Source: Ariolimax columbianus (lineage: Eukaryota; Mollusca; Gastropoda; Stylommatophora; Arionidae). Taken from it: a DNA stretch of 64,000 nucleotides. Location: positions 32,546,272-32,610,271 of the forward strand of contig JAVGWX010000012.1 in assembly GCA_036924085.1 (NCBI GenBank). Reading direction: 5' to 3'. Each line of letters opens with the position of its first letter. Positions within the stretch are counted from its first letter, which is position 1. Both the position numbers and the translations under genes were made by a program. The notes beneath the pieces are model-generated. The model worked only from the letters and a program-made list of their open reading frames with translations, searched no databases and had not been told where the DNA came from. This document shows positions 53,529-63,619 of this stretch, in pieces.

Positions 53529-55810
53529 GTCTGCATCTAGCCGCATCTTGGCCAACACACAAAGCCAGAATCTAGCCGCATCTTGGCCAACACACAAAGC
53601 CTGCATCTAGCCGCATCTTGGCCAACACACAAAGCCTGCATCTAGCCGCATCTTGGCCAACACACAAAGCCTGCATCTAGCCGCATCTTGGCCTACACAC
53701 AAAGCCTGCATCTAGCCGCATCTTGGCCAACACACAAAGCCAGCATCTAGCCGCATCTTGGCCAACACACAAAGCCTGCATCTAGCCGCATCTTGGCCAA
53801 CACACAAAGCCTGCATATAGCCGCATCTTGGCCAACACACAAAGCCAGCATCTAGCCGCATCTTGGCCAACACACATAGCCTGCATCTAGCCGCATCTTG
53901 GCCAACACACAAAGCCTGCATCTAGCCGCATCTTGGCCAACACACAAAGCCAGCATCTAGCCGCATCTTGGCCAACACACAAAGCCTGCATCTAGCCGCA
54001 TCTTTGCCAACACACAAAGCCTGCATCTAGCCGCATCTTGGCCTACACACAAAGCCAGCATCTAGCCGCATCTTGGCCAACACACAAAGCCTGCATCTAG
54101 CCGCATCTTGGCCAACACACAAAGCCTGCATCTAGCCGCATCTTGGCCAACACACAAAGCCAGCATCTAGCCGCATCTTGGCCAACACACAAAGCCTGCA
54201 TCTAGCCGCATCTTGGCCAACACACAAAGCCTGCATCTAGCCGCATCTTGGCCTACACACATAGCCTGCATCTAGCCGCATCTTGGCCAACACACAAAGC
54301 CTGCATCTAGCCGCATCTTGGCCAACACACAAAGCCTGCATCTAGCCGCATCTTGGCCAACACACAAAGCCTGCATCTAGCCGCATCTTGGCCAACACAC
54401 AAAGCCTGCATCTAGCCGCATCTTGGCCTACACACAAAGCCAGCATCTAGCCGCATCTTGGCCAACACACAAAGCCTGCATCTAGCCGCATCTTGGCCAA
54501 CACACAAAGCCTGCATCTAGCCGCATCTTGGCCAACACACAAAGCCAGCATCTAGCCGCATCTTGGCCAACACACAAAGCCTGCATCTAGCCGCATCTTG
54601 GCCAACACACAAAGCCTGCATCTAGCCGCATCTTGGCCTACACACAAAGCCAGCATCTAGCCGCATCTTGGCCAACACACAAAGCCTGCATCTAGCCGCA
54701 TCTTGGCCAACACACAAAGCCTGCATCTAGCCGCATCTTGGCCAACACACAAAGCCTGCATCTAGCCGCATCTTGGCCAACACACAAAGCCTGCATCTAG
54801 CCGCATCTTGGCCAACACACAGAGCCTGCATCTAGCCGCATCTTGGCCAACACACAAAGCCTGCATCTAGCCGCATCTTGGCCAACACACATAGCCTGCA
54901 TCTAGCCGCATCTTGGCCAACACACAAAGCCTGCATCTAGCCGCATCTTGGCCAACACACAAAGCCTGCATCTAGCCGCATCTTGGCCAACACACAAAGC
55001 CAGCATCTAGCCGCATCTTGGCCAACACACAAAGCCTGCATCTAGCCACATCTTGGCCAACACACAAAGCCTGCATCTAGCCGCATCTTGGCCAACACAC
55101 AAAGCCTGCATCTAGCCGCATCTTGGCCTACACACAAAGCCAGCATCTAGCCGCATCTTGGCCAACACACAAAGCCTGCATCTAGCCGCATCTTGGCCAA
55201 CACACAAAGCCTGCATCTAGCCGCATCTTGGCCAACACAAAGCCTGCATCTAGCCGCATCTTGGCCAACACACATAGCCTGCATCTAACCGCATCTTGGC
55301 CAACACACAAAGCCTGCATCTAGCCGCATCTTGGCCAACACACAAAGCCTGCATCTAGCCGCATCTTGGCCTACACACAAAGCCAGCATCTAGCCGCATC
55401 TTGGCCAACACACAAAGCCTGCATCTAGCCGCATCTTGGCCAACACACAAAGCCTGCATCTAGCCGCATCTTGGCCAACACACAAAGCCTGCATCTAGCC
55501 GCATCTTGGCCAACACACAAAGCCTGCATCTAGCCGCATCTTGGCCAACACACAAAGCCTCCATCTAGCCGCATCTTGGCCAACACACAAAGCCAGCATC
55601 CAGCCGCATCTTGGCCAACACACAAAGCCTGCATCTAGCCGCATATTGGCCAACACACAAAGCCTGCATCTAGCCGCATCTTGGCCAACACACAAAGCCT
55701 GCATCTAGCCGCATCTTGGCCAACACACAAAGCCTGCATCTAGCCGCATCTTGGCCAACACACAAAGCCTGCATCTAGCCGCATCTTGGCCAACACACAA
55801 AGCCAGAATC
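53529..55810 (-). repeat. 35-bp minisatellite, about 65 copies, derived from a LINE C-terminus
   Basis: The plus unit is CACAAAGCCTGCATCTAG, CCGCATCTTGGCCAACA. On minus the unit TTGGCCAAGATGCGGC, TAGATGCAGGC resembles the adjacent LINE codons CTTGCCAAAGACAGATC, TGGCTGGATTC, which encode LAKDRSGW. Variants (GCCTACACAC, AGCCAGCATC, CATAGCC) are scattered at multiples of 35 bp. Confidence 0.96.
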
Positions 55811-55912
55811 CAGCCAGATCTGTCTTTGGCAAGTTCCTGCCAGTTGCAGGTGTTCATATCCAACCCTTTCAGGTCACGCTTAAACACATCTTCCATAGTG
55901 GGATGCTGAAAA
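55811..55912 (-). pseudogene. LINE C-terminal fragment abutting the array
   Basis: The minus frame reads QHPTMEDVFKRDLKGLDMNTCNWQELAKDRSGW, matching the KDVCKRDLK.L.I....W..LA.DR..WR ending of one LINE lineage. The frame continues into the array. Confidence 0.8.
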
Positions 55913-56099
55913 ATACTTTTCTGAATAAAGATATATATAGAGTAGGATAGGGCGACATTGTGCATAGCTTGTGGAGCCAAGGGACGGTACCCCGAAATAG
56001 TTTTTGGACTGCTGTGGTGGATCATTTGTTTATTACGGCGAAGGTGAGGGATTAAACTACCAATAACGGCACGCTCCAACCGAACCAGCTGCAAATAGC

Positions 56100-56430
56100 G
56101 CTTGACTTACGGTTATGTGAGGAAAGGAAGTGAAAAAAGGCAGAAACCACGCCACTTCATACCTGAATAGATTAGAATACTGAAGTCTCCAACATTTCTT
56201 CCTAACCAGTAGTTAAGTACGCTGTTGGACTCCATTTGCCTTTACTGTCTGGTACACGATCTGTGCGACTTTTTATATTTCAACAGGGAGAAATAGGTTT
56301 GAGATAACGGTCTTTATGAACAACACGATATTAGGCATAAGGTGATATCAAGGTGATATCCAGGTGATATGTGAAAGGAAAGACGAGCGATGGTATCAGA
56401 AAAAAATAGTGTCGTTAGGATGGTGATTTT
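56100..56430. other. No gene seen
   Basis: Unique sequence. A short GGTGATATC motif is repeated three times near 56340-56370. Confidence 0.5.
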
Positions 56431-56439
56431 CCAAGCTTG

Positions 56440-56580
56440 AAATAGTAGTAGTAGTATAATAGAAGTACTACTAGTAATAAAAATATTAGCAGTATTGGTA
56501 GTAATAATAGAAGACGTAGTAAAAGTAATAATAGTAGCAGTAGTAGTAGAAATAGTAGTAACAGTTGCAGTATTAATAGC
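56440..56580. repeat. AGT/AAT microsatellite
   Basis: (AGT)n mixed with (AAT)n, about 140 bp. Confidence 0.9.
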
Positions 56581-56587
56581 ACATGGA

Positions 56588-57408
56588 AGCAGCATATCAT
56601 TCCGGAGGTGGTAGAAAATATACCAGGTATTGGAAACAAGAACAGCCAGATTGAAAAAGAAAGAAGAGACATAACACTGAGGTACATGGCAGAAAACTAC
56701 CCAAGCATGGACTGGGCCCATGCATACACGGACGGTTCTGTAACAAGCACAACACAGAATGGAGAGGGAGGGATATTCCTGAGCCTAACAAATGGTAGAA
56801 AAATAACACTGTCAGTGGCAACTGGAAAATTCTCAAGCAATTTCAGGGCGGAGGCATAGGCACTGAAGGCTGCAGTAAAAGCAATGCTGACAGGCGAAAG
56901 CAATGAAAGCCAGATAGTCCTTATTACAGATGCCCTGGCCGTGGTTACAGCACTAAAAAGCCAGTAAAATACTGAACTTAATGATTTAAGAGCAGTACTC
57001 TGTCAACTATGCCAGCAGTCCGCATCAAAATGAGTAGTGGTACAGTGGGTTCCATCCCACTGAAACATCCAAGGCAACGAGGAGGCAGACAGACTGGCAA
57101 AAGAAGGTGCAAGACTACCACAACCAGATTCTAGTGTGACCTACGAAGAGTCCAAAAGGTTTATTAGGGCTAGATACATGACGAAATGGGAAACAGAACA
57201 TACTGGCTACACAAAAAATGATGCCTACTACCAGTTGAACAGAAGAGAGCAGGTCGTGGTCTTCAGACTCCGCACAGGCCACACCAGACTGAGGTACCAT
57301 CTATTCAATAAACTGAAGATAGGTGGCACAGACGAATGCACCTGTGGTACATGGAAAATGACCGCTGAACATCTGCCGCAAAATTGCCCGACATACCAGG
57401 ACCAGAAA
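56588..57408 (+). pseudogene. LINE RNase H domain and zinc knuckle, dead copy
   Basis: Parallel to the copy at 58.5-59.9 kb (same lineage). It includes HAYTDGSVTS (first Asp), NFRAEA then a TAG, ITDALAVVTAL, VVVQWVPSH, NEEADRLAKEG, and FRLRTGHTRLRYHL with DECTCGTWKM. Four in-frame stops (about 56857, 56965, 57031, 57061) fall in the RNase H domain. The RT part is absent. It ends inside the knuckle at CPTYQDQKK, where a GAA tract begins. Confidence 0.92.
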
Positions 57409-57410
57409 AA

Positions 57411-57482
57411 GCGTATGAAGAAGAAGAAGAAGAAGAAAAAGAAGAAGAAGAAAAAGAAGAAGAAGAAGAAGAAGAAGAAGAA
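57411..57482. repeat. GAA microsatellite at a LINE-LINE junction
   Basis: About 24 GAA repeats joining the plus-strand RNase H copy to a minus-strand LINE fragment. Confidence 0.95.
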
Positions 57483-57700
57483 TCTTCAAGTCACATATCT
57501 CCTATTGGATATGAATGCAGCTTTGTATTCCCAGGATGTCAGATCCAAGTCACGCACTTTCATGTCCTGCTTACATTCGTATTTAGACCTCATAATGTGG
57601 TCGACTGACTGTTCTTATGCCATCTACTTGATGTCTGTAGAGGATGCATTCGGCTTCCACGCGCATAACCAAGCCATCGTAATCTTCGCTGCTTAAGAAG
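57483..57700 (-). pseudogene. LINE C-terminal fragment
   Basis: Minus: RRLRWLGYARGSRMH, then across a shift RPHYEV.IRM.AGHESA, equivalent to RRLRWLGHVRRM...GRP.LR.KDVCKRD. It points toward the GAA tract, which would be its CTT-type 3' tail region. Stops present. Confidence 0.65.
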
Positions 57701-58016
57701 AATGTACACTAATCAATCACTACGTTCCTCCGAGAATCGCTAAAGAGGATTTAATAAGCTTTAAGTAAAGCCAAGTAGAGAGGATTATAAAGATTAACGT
57801 CATCATGTTAAACGAATTGATACAGAAAATACAACTACAAGAGCGCTTATGGTTGCTTTATACAGGCTTCCTCCAAGAGTCACATTTAGTGGTGACCTTT
57901 ATGTTCTATTGTTTGCAACGGGGACGAGGAGGGAAGTGGACTGTTTCTGCTCTCATCATCAAGCTCTCATTAATTGCAAATCAAGAAGGAATTTACATCT
58001 GGCCAAACTGGCAAGT

Positions 58017-58290
58017 CTGATTAGCATAGGCGTAGAGTACTCGATTTTCAATGGACAGGTTACAGGGTTTAACTCTTGCTACTGGCACGCCTTAGTCGCC
58101 CCAGCTGTGCAAATGGGGCAGGGTGGGGAATTCATTTGTAAATAGGTACCAAGCAGACGGTTAGGAAAGAAGGACAGCTAGGTACTGGACTGGCCACTCC
58201 ACCTCATACAAGCTGTACATAGAAATCTCTAACACTTCATCGCCAACGAGTTTCTGCTACGGGACTTAATTATTTAGACTGGCATGTGCA
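58017..58290 (+). mobile_element. SINE3 copy
   Basis: GCATAGGCGTAGAGTACTCG (A-box region), ACAGGGTTTAACTCTTGC (B-box region), GCCCCAGCTGTGCAAATGG, TAGGTACTGGACTGGCC and CTAACACTTCATCGCC. Confidence 0.82.
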
Positions 58291-58537
58291 GCGACCCCCG
58301 TCTCTTTGAGATGCGATACATATGCGCTCTGGCGTCTCTGCTAAGTAAGACTTTTATTTGTTGTTATTGTTACGGATCCAGCAGCATCCGAGCTCTCGCC
58401 CTTCGGTCCACTGCCATGTAATGGTATATGCACGTGTTTATCAGCTGTTGTCTAATGCCACATAAAGTATTCCATGTATCTGGCCACGGAGGAAAAAGCA
58501 TTTACCTAAAATCATTGAGCGCTGAGCACTCAAAGAG

Positions 58538-59881
58538 ATGATGATCAAGGGTTTCATATCTGTGTGTACTGGAAGAGTGAGACCAGTTCTCGAATATGGC
58601 ATTGCGGAATGGACAACAGCAGCAAAGGCGAACTTCGATAGAGTTAGCAAACTCCAAAACCAAGCCATGAGAGTTATAACAGGAGGCATGAAGTTAACGC
58701 CAATTGTAGAACTTGAAAAGATTACAAAACTGCAATCCATGACCGACAGAAGAGACTGCAGAGCCCAGCTGCAATCAGAGAAACTCAGAAGACTGACTGA
58801 CCATCCAATGCACCAGAAACTAAACAATTTCAGAAATGGGAAGCTAAAGCGAAGAAACTATGCAGAAATAGCCAAAGCAAAGATGCACGAAGACCCTATG
58901 AACGCACTAACCACACCAAAGCCCATCCCTACTGTACGAAAACCTACCTGGAGGCAGCATATATTTCCAGAGGTGGTAGAAAATATACCAGGTATTGGAA
59001 ACAAAAACTGCCAGTCTGAAAAAGAAAGAAGAGATACTACCCTGAGTTACATAACGGAAAACTACCCAAGCATGAACTGGACCCATGCATACACCGACGG
59101 TTCCGTAACAAATACAACACAGAACGGAGGGGCAGGAGCACTTCTGAACCTACCAAACGGCAGAAAAATAACACTGGCATTCGCTACTGGAAAATACACA
59201 AGCAATTTCAGAACGGAGGCAGAGGCACTGAGGGCGGCAGTGGAAGAAATGGTGACAGGTAAAAAGAATGAAAGCCACATATTCCTGCTTACAGATGCTC
59301 TGGCCGTAGTTACAGCACTAAAAAGCCAGAAAAATACTGAACTTAATGATTTAAGAGCAGTACTCTGTCAACTATGCCAGCAGGCCGCACCAAAAAGGGT
59401 AGTGGTGCAGTGGGTTCCATCCCACTGCAACATCCAAGGCAACGAGGAGGCAGACAGACTGGCAAAAGAAGGTGCAAAACTACCACAACCAGATACCAAT
59501 ATGACTTACGAAGAGTCAAAACGGCTAATTAGAGCTAGATTCATGACCAAATGGGAAACCGAACATACTGGCTACACCAAAAACGATGCCTATTACCAGT
59601 TGAACCGAAGAGAGCAGGTCGTGGTCTTCAGACTTTGCACTGGCCACAATAGACTGAGGTACCACCTATGCAACAAATTGAAGATAGGTGGCACCGACGA
59701 ATGCCCGTGTGGTACCGGGAAAATGACCGAGGAGCATTTGCTGCAAAACTGCCCGACATACGAGGATCAGAGAGAGCAGATGTGGCCATCACCAGTGGCA
59801 ACACTAGACAAGCTCTATGGCAGTGTCGACAACCTCAGGATGACGGCTGCTTTTTCGAAAAAAATAATGGTTACTGTCTGA
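58538..59881 (+). pseudogene. LINE ORF2: RT C-terminus, RNase H and zinc knuckle, 447 residues, intact frame
   Basis: Residues 10-75 are the RT thumb (VRPVLEYGIAEW, NQAMRVITGG). Residues ~178-312 are an RNase H domain with all four acidic residues in place: D187 in YTDGS, E227 in RTEAEAL, D253 in LTDALAVV and D306 in NEEADRLA. The tail has FRLCTGHNRLRYHL and a CxC-x8-H-x4-C knuckle (C389, C391, H400, C405). RNase H removes the RNA template strand after reverse transcription; such domains occur in I-clade and related LINEs. There is no frameshift, but the endonuclease and RT palm are missing, so it is a recent 5'-truncated copy. The ATG at 58538 is internal to the original ORF. Confidence 0.93.
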
Positions 59882-59884
59882 CTG

Positions 59885-60606
59885 CGTACGATGAAGATAT
59901 ATGTGTGTACACAGCTGGGACTCAGGAGTATGTTGTGGTTGGATTCTGTTCAGGTGTTTCTTTAGTGGGATGTGTTGGGTTCTGTTCAGGTGTTTCTTTA
60001 GTGGGATGTGTTGGGTTCTGTTCAGGTGTTTGTTTAGTGGGATGTGTTGGGTTCTGTTCAGGTGTTTGTTTAGTGGGATGTGTTGGGTTCTGTTCAGGTG
60101 TTTGTTAAGTGGGATGTGTTGGGTTCTCAGTCGGAAAATGGTGCTCTGATCCTTTCTTGTGAGTTGATTTACACTGTCATTTGGACTGGGGCTTGCCATA
60201 TATCTGTAGACATCTCTACCCGTGTTTCCCATGGCCCATCTGTTCAGCCAAGTCTCTTTGTTGATCTTATGAGCTTATTTGCTGTTTGTAAAGTTGTTGC
60301 TTTGTGTGGTTCTTCTTGTCTTGATCCCTCCTTTTCCAGTCTGTCTGCCCTGTCATTGCCAGGTGTGCTTGAGTGTCCAGGGATCCACTGCAGAACTATT
60401 TTGACAGCGCTGGAAGTGATACTGTGGTCAATGTTTAGAGATATTTGGATAAGGCCAAGTCTACAATGACCAGAAACTTCTATTTCTTGAATAGTTGACA
60501 TTGAATCTGTGAAAAAAGCAGTGTTTTGGGCCTTTGGAGGAAAGGCATCAAAAACTATCCTCAGATGGTACAAAGCGGCTTCAAGTGAAACATACTGATC
60601 AGTCAA
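59885..60606 (-). pseudogene. RNase H-class LINE fragment with in-frame 36-bp expansion
   Basis: On minus the sequence starts SLEAALYHLRIVFDAF and FFTDSMSTIQ, then VLQWIPGHSSTPGNDRADRLEKEGS, the second half of an RNase H domain (the first Asp is lost). A frameshift follows, then NQLTRKDQSTIFRLRTQHIPLNKHLNR, where the 12-residue segment TQHIPLNKHLNR is repeated about five times, then IQPQHTPESQLCTH, the start of the knuckle. It is the same lineage as 38.34-38.89 kb. It meets the plus-strand LINE of 58.5-59.9 kb tail to tail. Confidence 0.87.
59935..60120 (-). repeat. 36-bp array inside a LINE frame
   Basis: The plus unit is GGGATGTGTTGGGTTCTG, TTCAGGTGTTTGTTTAGT, five copies. 36 bp equals twelve codons, so the host LINE frame stays open. 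Confidence 0.95.
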
Positions 60607-60915
60607 TGCTAGTAAGGGTCAGATGAAACATACTGACCAGGCTATGTTAGTCGGGGTCAGGCAAAACATACTGATTAGACAATGTTAGTTATGGTCCTGT
60701 GAGAAATACTGATCCGACAATGTTAGTCAGGATCGTGCGAAATATACTGATCAGACAATGTTAGTCAGGATCGTGCGAAATATACTGATCAGACAATGTT
60801 AGTCAGGATCGTGCGAAATATACTGATCAGACAATGTTAGTCAGGATCGTGCGAAATATACTGATCAGACAATGTTAGTCAGGATCGTGCGAAATATACT
60901 GATCAGACAATGTTA
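60585..60915 (+). repeat. 38-bp array at the 5' side of a family B copy
   Basis: The unit is ACAATGTTAGTCAGGATCG, TGCGAAATATACTGATCAG. The first copies (GTCGGGGTCAGGCAAAAC) are nearer to family B and to the 4.3-kb array; the last five are almost identical. Confidence 0.95.
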
Positions 60916-61195
60916 GTACATACTACTTTCTCACTTCCACGCAGTTTTATTTGGAGACATACTATTTCAGTCTGGCTAGCGAGGTATGAATCGACGTGAT
61001 TCCTGTAGCAGTGGGCGTCACGTAGATGAAGCGAAGCAGGACAAGACCGACTGGAGGACTTCAGCCCATCTTCATCAGCACGGTCAGGATGTAAGTATAG
61101 CTACTACAACCCATCACCGAATGCCCTTGTTCGGTTCGCACACACACAAAGTTACTCCTCGTGGGCACTCAACAACAACAACAACATTAATAACA
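60916..61195 (+). mobile_element. Family B body following its expanded 5' region
   Basis: CTGGCTAGCGAGGTATG, CGACGTGATTCCTGTAGC, CATCTTCATCAGCACGG, GCTACTACAACCCATCACC and GTGGGCACTCAAC with a CAA tail. The frame RRDSCSSGRHVDEAK, WRTSAHLHQH is shared with the copies at 14.7 and 29.8 kb. Confidence 0.85.
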
Positions 61196-61488
61196 ACATC
61201 AACAAAAGCAACATCAATAACAATCAGACGTACACATCAATGACTCTAACAAAAGCAGCGGTCGGTTCAAAGTTCCAGACACTGCCATACAACTTCTCGT
61301 ACGCGGATACAAGTTACAGCAACGTGTCTCACCTTCAACTAGCAACAAATAGATAGTTCTGAATCACGTGTTCATCTGTTATTGAACCCATGCCAGAAGT
61401 GAACGGATAAATACATACAATTATATGTCAAGAATGGCTGCGTGTTGCTAATGTTACAATCGGCTGTACGGTAATGAAAAAGTGTATG
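61196..61488. other. No gene seen
   Basis: Spacer. Confidence 0.4.
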
Positions 61489-61726
61489 TGTATACGTATG
61501 TACGTGTAATGTGTGTGTATATATGTAGGTAGGTGTGTACGTGTATTCTTGTGTTTGTCGGAGTATGGACGTAGGTAGATAGGTAGATATGTGTGTATGT
61601 ATGTGTGCGCGCGCGTGCGTACGTGCGTGCGTATGTATGTATGTATGTATGTATGTATGTATGTATGTTGCCTGTCTGTCTATCTACCTGTCTGATGTAT
61701 GTATGTATGTATGTATGTTGCCTGTC

Positions 61727-61822
<96 letters not shown>

Positions 61823-62060
61823 ATTTATCTATCTATCTATCTTATTTATCTATCTATCTATCTTATCTTATCTATCTTATCTTATCTATCTTATCTATCT
61901 TATCTATCTTATCTATCTAATCTTATCTTATCTATCTGTCCATCTGTTAATGTATGTATCTATTGATCCATAAATCCGTCTGTCTGTCTGTCTGTTCGCC
62001 GGTCCGTCAGTCCGTACGTCCATCCGTGCGTCCGCCCATCTGTCTGTCTCTCTGTCTATC
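61489..62060. repeat. GTAT, TATC and GTCT/GTCC microsatellites
   Basis: Consecutive tracts: TGTATG to about 61675, (TATC)n at 61725-61930 with TTATC variants, then (GTCT)n and (GTCC)n. Tyr/Ile/Leu/Ser frames are artefacts. Confidence 0.95.
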
Positions 62061-62955
62061 GCTGTCTACCTACGTTTCTTCCTACTTACCTCCACTCCTG
62101 TTTGTACATCCACCTACTCGTCTATCCTCCTAAATGCCTATCCCAGTCAGAAAATAGCACACAATGAGCTCACCTACACATCCTCAACCCACAGACAACA
62201 ACGACCTAATATCTCCACATGAGAACCGCACATTCCAGAGACGCGACTCATGACGCTCTGTAAGACCAGCTGTCGACCCTTATTTCAAACGGCTGAAACA
62301 ACGCCAACAACAGGTGTTGTTATTGCCGGCTGAAGGTGTTGGTGGGTGAATGATGGAACAACACAACATCCACGTAAAACACATCACACGGATTAGTCAG
62401 TCGGTACACACTTCATGTCTTCTGTTTGTTACATGCACAGTACAGTCCCATCACGGCAATGGTCACCCTAATGTAACAACGCAACGATATTACAGTGGTG
62501 GTTTCTGTACAAATGTCTGTTGCATGATGAGGTCGCTAATCTCATACACGACCCTCTTTAGTAACCTTTGCTACACGTTTGGAAGGCTAGGGGGTGGGGG
62601 TGGTGGGTAGGGTAATGAAAATGTAGCTTGGAAACGCGAAAGACATAACTGAGATAAATGAGTACGAGATGAGCTAGACCATCATGTGGGAACGAAGAAT
62701 AACATCATGGTCATCTGAAAGATTCTGATAAAGTACCCCAAGTCGTGCTCTCAGAAACAGGCTGTGATCAACATCCTAGTCAATGAGGCACGTGTGACAC
62801 TTCGGTCAGCATGTCAGATTTATCATTTCTGCAAAACCCAGCAAGGCCAGGACAGTAGATCGACATACGTTTCTGAAGGTTCGAGACCTCTTTGTCCACT
62901 CTAACCACCTGTGCCTCAACCATCCCTGCTGCACCTTCCAAAGCAAGTACCGAAA
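62061..62955. other. No gene recognised
   Basis: Unique sequence with a G-rich stretch (GGGGGTGGGGGTGG) near 62590. Nothing identifiable. Confidence 0.5.
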
Positions 62956-62956
62956 G

Positions 62957-63115
62957 TCAGTGAAGTCGGAGATGTTGAACCGAAAGGTGCAAATATCGCA
63001 GCCAAGCTGTAAACTACGACACAACGCATTCCGTTCTCCGGACAACATCCTGCTACTTGCAAATCCCTTGTCAAAGCTTGGTAGTGGGAGATTGAGAACG
63101 AATGAGGACGAAGAA
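62957..63115 (+). mobile_element. Family A 3' half
   Basis: GTGAAGTCGGAGATG, CGAAAGGTGCAAATATCGC, CGCATTCCGTTCTCCGG and GGTAGTGGGAGATTGAG, then a GAA tail to about 63140. Confidence 0.88.
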
Positions 63116-63204
63116 GAAGAAGACGAAAAAGAAGAAGATAATTACTGCCCTCATTTTTTTAACATCTGACCGATAACAAAAACACATGGAAGGAATACGG
63201 TACT

Positions 63205-63345
63205 AGACAGAAAAACAGACCTCTGCACCCCATGGTAGAAGTCTTTACACATCATGGTAGAAGATGGACGACTAGATCATGTTACACTAAGGAGGGAAGG
63301 GCATGAGGCAGACTTTGCCATCCTGTAGAAACTAAGACACAAAAG
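63205..63345 (+). mobile_element. LINE 3'-end sequence related to the 9.3-kb array
   Basis: CCTCTGCACCCCATGGTAG, AAGTCTTTACACATCATGG and TAGAAGATGGACGACTAG resemble the CCTCTACACC...GGTAGAAGAGGAGCGACTAAG unit. Diverged. Confidence 0.6.
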
Positions 63346-63371
63346 CGAGACAATACCTCTACACACCGTGA

Positions 63372-63615
63372 AACATCTGATTATAGTAGTGATAGAGTAC
63401 TGTCTTCTACTGGCAAAGGTACATGGTTCAACTCCCTTATCGGTGTGGTGAAGGGGGACTAGTTGTAAATTGGTACCTGGCTTACAGTTAGGGAAGAAAA
63501 AAACCAGAGAAGGGAACTGCCCATATCACCTCATAAACAAGTTGTGACCTCGTACCATGAAGTCTCAAACACTTCATCACTGACAGCAATGTATGCCATG
63601 CCCCTACCTTTACCT
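63372..63615 (+). mobile_element. SINE3, full length, inside LINE 3'-end array
   Basis: TAGTAGTGATAGAGTACTG, TGGTTCAACTCCC (B box), CTAGTTGTAAATTGGTACC, CACCTCATAAACAAG, CTCAAACACTTCATCAC, ending CTTTACCTTTG. Array-like sequence lies on both sides. Confidence 0.85.
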
Positions 63616-63619
63616 TTGT

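Noticed and set aside
61589..61973. Tyr/Ile/Leu/Ser-rich frames
   Set aside because: Direct translation of TATC and TATG microsatellites.
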